A stretch of DNA of 25,524 bases, taken from NCBI GenBank assembly GCA_001579985.1, contig LRSR01011260.1, positions 1-25,524 on the forward strand, given 5' to 3'. This DNA is from Hypsibius dujardini (lineage: Eukaryota; Tardigrada; Eutardigrada; Parachela; Hypsibiidae). Both the position numbers and the translations under genes were made by a program. The notes under the pieces are model-generated. The model did no database searches. It was not told the origin of the DNA and worked only from the letters and a program-made list of their open reading frames with translations. Position 1 is the first letter of the stretch. Each line of letters opens with the position of its first letter. Shown here one piece after another: positions 19,822-25,524 of the stretch.

Positions 19822-19863
19822 ATCTGCTATTCGTTGCATCTATCGATGCAACGAATAGCAGAT
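19822..19863. repeat. Perfect 19-bp hairpin with a 4-nt loop
   Basis: ATCTGCTATTCGTTGCATC (19822-19840) is followed by TATC and its exact reverse complement (19845-19863). No adjoining poly-T or gene explains it. It could be a tiny palindrome or a hairpin RNA stem; no function is assigned. Confidence 0.85.
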
Positions 19864-19991
19864 AATACCGCACTATTGCCAGTGAATTTATTTACGGCCG
19901 AAAATCGTTCGAGAAATTTCGTTGTCGACAAGCGCAGACATATGAACAGTGCTGCCATCTTGCGGATGCACATGGACAGGTAAGTAGTCAG

Positions 19992-20172
19992 TACCAGGCA
20001 AACGCTCTGGGTTGAATCACTACATGGGTTGAACCAGTCGGGTGGCGGAGGGCGCCGCAGGCGGTGTGTGATCAGCTGGATGAGTGTTGTTTACAATTTA
20101 CACTCGTGGCGCCCTCCGCCACCCGACTGATTCAACCCAAGTAGTGATTCAACCCAGAGCGTTTGCCTGGTA
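19992..20172. mobile_element. Near-perfect hairpin MITE, 65-bp arms
   Basis: Arms 19992-20056 and 20108-20172 are reverse complements with only two mismatches (63/65) around a 51-bp loop. The outermost bases on both sides are TA, so the element may read TA-CCAGGCAAACGC...-TA with a TA target duplication, as for Tc1/mariner-derived MITEs. The high arm identity implies a recent insertion or ongoing gene conversion. No transposase is encoded. Confidence 0.85.
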
Positions 20173-20892
20173 AATATTATTTATATTTAGCGAAGCTGCA
20201 GGAATAATTAATTAAACATTTTCTGTACTGTGAAGCTTTGACAATGTCAAAGAAAATGTTGCCAACTAGATGAGATAGAAAGCAAGACAATAATCCCGTT
20301 GTAGAGTTCTGACGATTGTTTGGGAAAACCAAGGCGAAACTTTGCATTAAATTAGTGGGGAGCGAGACGCTAGGGGGAGCCACTCGCGTGTTGGTACACG
20401 AGTGAAAAAACCCACAACAAAGCCGTGTCGAGGATGAAATATTTCTTTTCCACGCAAATAGCCATAACTTTCCTTCTTTTTTGTCTGTAAAAGCTTAAGT
20501 GGTGCCAATCGAAAGATAATCTAGTTTTGTAAATGCTGGAGCAAAGATAAAAAAACATTTACGTTAAGATTTTGCTGACCTAAATGAAAATGAAATGACT
20601 GTTCTGGCTCAAATGAATGACTCAAATAAATCAATCAACGAAGTACTAGCACTCTTCGTTGCCATTTGGCGAACACGTGCGCCCCCTGCTTTCCTCTCAT
20701 ACATGACCAACATGACACTTGTCTATGGCAGCTTTGAGGCTATATAAAAAAAACTTATCTCTGAGAACCTCTACACCTTTTACAATACGAGGAGAGTTTT
20801 GGTGGAGGGCATTTTTGCCGTTAAATTAAGAAATCAGCCAACGGCTGAGTGCATCAATATAACTGTAGCCTTGTGGCCACAGTCAAGCAAGC

Positions 20893-21160
20893 ACTGCACA
20901 CTGCACACTGCGCTGCACTGATTGCGCGCACTGCACACTGCACTGCACCGATTGCGCGCACTGCACACTGCACTGCACTGATTGCGCGCACTGCACACTG
21001 CACTGCACTGATTGCGCGCACTGCACACTGCACTGCACACTGCACTGATTGCGCGCACTGCATACTGCACTGCACTGATTGCGCGCACTGCACACTGCAC
21101 TGCACACTGCACTGATTGCGCGCACTGCACACTGCACTGCAATGATTGCGCGCACTGCAC
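20893..21160. repeat. 30/37-bp minisatellite, eight units
   Basis: The word ATTGCGCGCA starts at 20921, 20951, 20981, 21011, 21048, 21078, 21115 and 21145, so spacings are 30, 30, 30, 37, 30, 37, 30. The longer units carry one extra 7-bp CACACTG. Linkers are CTGCACTGCA words. Both strands stay open for about 90-135 codons because of the repeat, giving Cys/Ala/Gln-rich frames that are not judged to be genes. Confidence 0.92.
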
Positions 21161-21379
21161 AAATCAATCGAGAGCGACGACCCGCAGCAAGACCTTCCGC
21201 CAGCTGTATAACTTACAGAGTACACACTTGCAGGCATACAATATGGAATTAGTAAAGTCAATTAATACTATTAGATTTCGCCGTTAGAGACTGGACAAAT
21301 ACGTGAACGAGTTAAAAGTGTCACCACAGTGTGGACTTATTCTGTAAATCCTATCATGGGAAGAACGTGACAATACTTT

Positions 21380-23036
21380 TCACATGTTGCAAGTCTCTTT
21401 GGTAATGGTCGCCGTCTTGACAAAGTCCCCGGCATCCATCTCCGGCGGCACCATGGTCTCCACAATGAGCACCTGCTCACGGAAGGTCACAGAGTGGCCC
21501 CAATTATTGCCGATGAAAAACTGGTAGATCAATGCGCCCAGCAGCGCGCCGATGTGCGGCCCGACGACCGGCACCCAAAACCAATTGTAGTCCCGATGGC
21601 TGCAAACGCGCGGAAGAATCAAGTGGACCGAAATATTTCCCCGTGTCGGGCTTTGGTATGGATTATTCATTATTTTGACGGGGAAAAATGCATGAATTAT
21701 TGTGCGTTGTACGCGTACCTGAAAGGTGCGGAGCCCCAGCCAGCCATGGCTGTAAATATGCGGGGTGAGAGGTCCCTTGCAGGGTTTATGGGGTACCCTG
21801 AGATGGACAATGTTGTGGTTGTTGCATAAATTATGCCTCTCAGAATGACAGTTTTGTCGGAGAATGCGCTTACCGCAGTTGAATCCATAGCTCATTCCAA
21901 TGACCATAACGAGGAGGCCTATGATGGCTGGAATGGCTCCTTTCGGTGGTCGGAGGTTTTTTTCGTCACAGACAGCAAGGATGCCAATCATTAGGAAGCT
22001 GGTCGCAAAGATCTGTAGGGAGTTTCCAGTTTGTTATAACGCCTATCTTTCTCTTCTGTGTCTGTAACTGTGTCTGTGTCTGTGTCTGTGTCTGTGTCTG
22101 TGTCTGTGTCTGTGTCTGTGTCTGTGTCTGTGTCTGTGTCTGTGTCTGTGTCTGTGTCTGTATCTATGTCTGTGTCTGTGTTTATGCTCGTGCATGTGCC
22201 TATGTCTGAGGCGACATGCCCACCGACCTGGTCCACCAATCCGTTCTGCCATGTGACATGCGGTTGCGGGTACGACGCCCAAATCTGCGCGGTTGCATTC
22301 CCATAAATGGGGTCCGTCACGCGAAAACCTCCGTCAAAGGCGTCCAACGCGTCATGGTAGATTGCGAACAGGATGGCTGACCCGCACAGACAACCGAGAT
22401 ACTGCGCCAGAACGTAGGTCGGCAGACGGCGCCACTGCAGTCGACCCAGGCAACACCATGCCAAACTGACCGCTGGATTAATATGACCTCCTAAAGTAAT
22501 CCGTACAATTTAGCAAATCCAATTATCTTTAAATTCTTCTCTTGGTCGTTGAGGTTTACCTGAAACACCGCCCGCGACATAGATCCCAAACATAACCGCC
22601 AGTCCGTATCCGATATTGGTGCTGAAGAAGTTATTCGCCTTGCCCGAGCTGAGGACCACTTCCGCAATCGATCCATTCCCGATCATCTACACATGGCCGT
22701 ACAAAACAAACCGTATCTCAATAACTATGCAGAAAATCTATAAAAAAAGTGTCTGTCTTAGGGCTTGAAGCTCTCTCTCGATAGACTCTTCTGCCGTGTG
22801 GAATAATTCATTGGCAATGCTACACGCAATCTCTCTCACAATATATTAATACCAGAGCTTGAGTTTATACTTTCGTTTTGGACCTTGACGACTGCATTCC
22901 CTCTTCACTTGACGGATAAATAGCCACCCTCACTTATGATCTCCGTGCCATCACTTACGATGAGGATGAAGGAGCCGAGGAACTCCGCCAGCGCTTCTCG
23001 TGCCAGAGTGCTCTCCACCCGGGTCCATCGGCTCAT
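21380..23036 (-). CDS. Aquaglyceroporin (AQP3/7/9-like), six exons
   Basis: Minus-strand exons: 23036-22959, 22686-22560, 22490-22228, 22012-21874, 21797-21719, 21599-21380; phases agree, giving about 301 aa. The first NPA box is [12 protein letters not shown] (N73); the second is [13 protein letters not shown] (N207) with the Asp after NPAR that marks glycerol-permeable aquaporins. The mainly AQP3-like text includes [61 protein letters not shown] and [20 protein letters not shown]. An extracellular-loop NAT site could be glycosylated. It should pass water, glycerol and perhaps hydrogen peroxide across the plasma membrane. The tiny 79-bp exon with the second NPA is certain because the flanking phases require it. 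The start is the least sure point: Met at 23036 follows an AG directly, in-frame Mets lie at 23066 and 23096, and AQP3 homologues carry a longer N-terminus, so a 5' exon may be missing. Confidence 0.9.
22069..22161. repeat. (TGTGTC)n hexanucleotide array, aquaporin intron
   Basis: About fifteen perfect TGTGTC units in the intron 22013-22227. It ends about 67 bp from the donor (GTCGGT on the minus strand). The Val-Ser, Cys-Val and Thr-Asp frames are artefacts. Confidence 0.95.
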
Positions 23037-23859
23037 CTGGCTTAAAACATTAAGTACCACCGTCATGTCCAGTCTATACATCCTTCGAACACACACAGAA
23101 CGGATCTTTATAAGGGACTAAGCGAATCAAGGGAGAGAGCCTACAAGTTAAGGCAGAAAGAACGTCCCAGTTCAGACACGGAATGCGCAGTCCGAAGAAA
23201 TGGATGATTAAAGAATGCCTCGACCGCGACCCGTTGGCATTACTGACCTCATGATATGCTTGAGGGGGGGGGGAAGTAGTGTGATGGATGAGCGGGCAAA
23301 CTGACAGACCGACTGCTGCCAGGAAGGTGGTGAATAAATTCCGAGTTTACAGTTTACAGTTTCGCTGTGAGGGAAAATAAACATGTCGGATCATACGGAT
23401 GGGTTGACTCTGCGGGTTTACATTTTGTGAGTGTATACTGTCTGCTGCTCTATTCTTCGGGCAGGTGAAGTGGGTGGTGTCAGCTGGCACACATGGGTGC
23501 TTTTTTGTGTTGTTTCTGTGTGACGCCTGGAAGGGTCCTGCAGTCCTGCCAGGCGCGGGCGCGCGGGATGGGTAGAATGACAAAGCCCGAAGAATGCTCT
23601 TTGTCAGCGTTAGTTGTCATATATTATTCTGGGTAGAGTCCCCTGCGCCTATATGATTTGTCATGGAAGGTATGTCGATTGCTGTTCGACATTACTTCGA
23701 GTGCAAACGTGTTCGATGGCGCCAAGGTGTAATGTTCACAGGGTCGTTGTCCAAGAATGTCTTAACCAGTGACATTGAAAGGCGCACACACTCACCGTCA
23801 GCACAGACCATTTTTGGGACCTTTGGACTAATTATGTTGGGTCTATCAGCGTGCCAGCG

Positions 23860-23937
23860 TCTGTGTCTGTGTCTGTGTCTGTGTCTGTGTCTGTGTCTGT
23901 GTCTGTGTCTGTGTCTGTGTCTGTGTCTGTGTCTGTG
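23860..23937. repeat. (TGTGTC)n hexanucleotide array
   Basis: About twelve or thirteen perfect TGTGTC units, followed by degenerate CTGTGTCTGTGGC words to about 23980. It lies in the spacer upstream of the aquaporin. Confidence 0.95.
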
Positions 23938-24621
23938 CCTCTGTCTGTATGCTGGGTGTGTCTGTGGCTGTGTCTGTGTCTCTTTGCGTTAATAGTTAGT
24001 ATGTTGATACGCACGATGCCGAGGATGTCGTGATAGAAGGCCTCATGTGACAAAACTTTTTGCAGTGAAAGAGTTTTTCTTACAGAAAAAATCCATCACG
24101 CTCTCCAGATGCCATCCTGACGCACACGTCCCTCCGCAAGCTCTTGAGTGTCTTTATGCCCTTGATCATCCTTAAATGCGGATGATGAATTTGATGAACC
24201 AGCCGGTTGATTGAATTAATCGGCTGAACGCGTCCTTCCCATGTGGGTCTCAGTCCCATGTTTGCTTGACATGTTGTGTAAGTAATTCCTGCCATTTGCC
24301 ATAGCGGGGCTTAGCTTCGGCTTCAATTCGCGTATGACGCACAGTTGGAAAAATCTGAATCCCACTCCCGCGCACGAAGGAGTTGATGTTTTATTGACAC
24401 GCAGAGTTGATGTTTTATTAAACCGACAGACAAGCGGGATCGTCGCTACTACCAATACACCGCACAAACGCCGGAAACGGAAGTACTTAGCGAAGTCCCG
24501 TTTGTGTGTTCACTGGGACTTGCTCTTTTCGGGGTTATGCGCCTCGTTTCCGTTCCCACAGACACACTTAGGCATGATAATTTGCTAAGAATAACGCAGT
24601 TTCAAGAGCTGATCTACAATC

Positions 24622-24627
24622 TTTATT
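24622..24627 (-). terminator. Poly(A) signal for the four-span gene
   Basis: AATAAA on the minus strand, about 157 bp downstream of the stop codon at 24784-24786. It is well placed and on the right strand. Confidence 0.45.
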
Positions 24628-24783
24628 GATTCCGGTGTTTTAAAATCTTTGTGAATAAATTTCTAGAAGTCTCTCAAGGGTCAGATTTCTGCTGTGGTTT
24701 CTGTGGTTCGGCGCGCCAATGTCGTCGTCTTAATTCTTTAGTTTGTACAGTACGATACACAAAGTCCAGTAAAGCGGGCGTAA

Positions 24784-25524
24784 TCAGAGACTTGTATTCC
24801 GGATGAACAATCCCGCAAACGCCAGCGCAAGCTCCAGTACGCCCACTCCAATTTGGATCATATTAAGAGTTAGCGTGACCTTTAAACAATGCAAAATCGT
24901 GCATTAATCGAGGAGAGTTGTCGAGAGACAGACACAGACACAGACACAGACACAGACACAGACACAGACACAGACACAGACACAGACACAGACACAGACA
25001 CAGACAAGGAGACTATGGTTATTTATAGCTATTATAATGTCTGTTATCCGTCGCAACGATGGTCATTACATACCAAAACGGGCCCTTTAATGTACTCCAG
25101 GTGCTCCTCATAGAAAGCCCACCAGAGCGATAAAACGTAAACGAGGTAGCCGCTGACTCCCAGCAGACTGGAAGACATGAGGATCGCCACGGCGTTCAGG
25201 ATTTTCAGCACGCAAAAGTGCTCTGACAGGTCGGGTAGCGTGGACCCCGTCACGAACTTGCCGGCACCTGTGGACGTAAACCGAAGGGAGTAATGATCCA
25301 CCCAAGGGATGGTACATAGCTCAACCCACACACACACATGTGTACAGCTCGCATCCTTGTCCTGAGATTGTGTGTGTATGCGTATGTAAATAAATGTCTG
25401 CTATACGAACTCCCACGTCCATTCTTACCAACGTCCCAGCAAGACACACACAGGTCTCCACGGATGGGGGGGACAGAGAGAAGACAAATCCGGAAACCTT
25501 ACCTATACATAGTACTCCCTGGAC
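24784..25524 (-). CDS. Four-span (tetraspan/MARVEL-like) membrane protein, C-terminal part
   Basis: Minus-strand exons 25524-25503 (partial, runs off the window), 25267-25074 and 24879-24784. Junctions are GT/AG with phases 1 and 0, giving 103 C-terminal residues. Visible features are the end of a hydrophobic segment (VQGVLCIGAGKFVTGS), a long hydrophobic stretch with KILNAVAILMSSSLLGVSGY, a short acidic loop (FYEEHLEYIKGP), and a last span with NMIQIGVGVLELALAFAGLF ending in RNTSL. The spacing suggests a four-span protein of the MS4A/MARVEL kind, but no family signature is decisive, so function is not assigned. The intron 24880-25073 holds a GACACA hexanucleotide array. Splice phases and hydrophobic pattern make the coding call sound; the identity is open. 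Confidence 0.7.
24927..25006. repeat. (GACACA)n hexanucleotide array
   Basis: About thirteen perfect GACACA units in the intron of the four-span gene. This is the same hexamer as the two TGTGTC arrays at 22069 and 23860, read on the other strand. The Thr-Asp frame is an artefact. Confidence 0.95.

Larger units (their letters stand above)
19179..21379. other. Spacer between the NOX5 start and the aquaglyceroporin stop
   Basis: No exon recognised. It holds the NOX5 5' region, a perfect 19-bp hairpin (19822-19863), a near-perfect hairpin element (19992-20172), an isolated CTATATAAA at about 20738 with no gene attached, a 30/37-bp minisatellite (20893-21160) and the presumed aquaporin 3' UTR. 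Confidence 0.6.
23037..24783. other. Spacer between the aquaglyceroporin start and the four-span gene stop
   Basis: No gene recognised. It contains a ten-base G run near 23265, a TGTGTC array (23860-23937), a short direct repeat GAGTTGATGTTTTATT at about 24380 and 24404, and the 3' region of the four-span gene. Two short GC-richer minus-strand patches (about 24020-24050 and 24090-24180) could be 5' exons of the aquaporin, but no phase-consistent join could be settled. Confidence 0.5.

Noticed and set aside
20738-20748. CTATATAAA as a promoter
   Set aside because: It looks like a TATA box, but no exon, small RNA gene or other promoter element follows on either strand.
20834-21261. Cys/Ala/Gln-rich frames of about 90-135 codons on both strands, resembling a small cysteine-rich protein family
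   Set aside because: They follow the 30/37-bp minisatellite exactly, are open in several frames at once, and have no splice or start context.
22043-22306. Val-Ser, Cys-Val, His-Arg and Thr-Asp dipeptide-repeat proteins
   Set aside because: They are translations of perfect TGTGTC hexamers within an aquaporin intron; the real exons on either side splice over it.
12911-23036. A functional operon-like ROS module of NOX5 and the aquaporin
   Set aside because: Same strand and neighbouring, but more than 2 kb apart with separate gene structures. Linkage alone does not show co-regulation.
1-25524. tRNA, rRNA, viral or bacterial genes
   Set aside because: Looked for by eye on both strands; no convincing cloverleaf with a B-box, no rRNA segment, and no viral or bacterial reading frame was seen.

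Overview
The window is nuclear DNA from an animal, most likely an invertebrate. Every recognisable gene is broken by short introns with GT/AG ends and in-phase joins, and the set (SLC22-type transporter, XRCC1, the complex I subunit NDUFB6, NOX5-type NADPH oxidase, aquaglyceroporin, a four-span membrane protein) is animal housekeeping and physiology. I cannot name the species. Coding exons are GC-rich. Introns and spacers are AT-richer and loaded with GACA/TGTC and GATT/AATC microsatellites, minisatellites and foldback (inverted-repeat) elements. Layout: 1-1308 (+) last two exons of an SLC22-like transporter; 1309-2978 spacer with two foldback elements; 2979-8168 (+) complete ten-exon XRCC1 (746 aa predicted); 8169-8973 short convergent spacer with a GTCC/GGAC foldback; 8974-10960 (-) complete five-exon NDUFB6 homologue (188 aa), with a tiny in-frame ORF right after its stop; 10961-12910 spacer; 12911-19178 (-) complete fourteen-exon NOX5-like oxidase (818 aa); 19179-21379 spacer with a near-perfect hairpin element and a 30/37-bp minisatellite; 21380-23036 (-) six-exon aquaglyceroporin (about 301 aa, N-terminus uncertain); 23037-24783 spacer; 24784-25524 (-) last three exons of a four-span membrane protein, cut by the window edge. 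The genes do not form one pathway and there is no operon. XRCC1 (+) and NDUFB6 (-) converge; NDUFB6, NOX5, the aquaporin and the four-span gene all run on the minus strand. A loose functional link can be imagined: NOX5 makes superoxide, aquaglyceroporins can pass hydrogen peroxide, XRCC1 repairs oxidative breaks and complex I is a ROS source. Ordinary synteny is an adequate explanation. All gene models were built by hand from translation, splice sites and phase, so exon edges are predictions. I found no undescribed defence or mobile system. The most unusual items are the foldback elements, the palindromic GACA-N3-TGTC minisatellite inside XRCC1, and the hydrophobic mini-ORF after NDUFB6.
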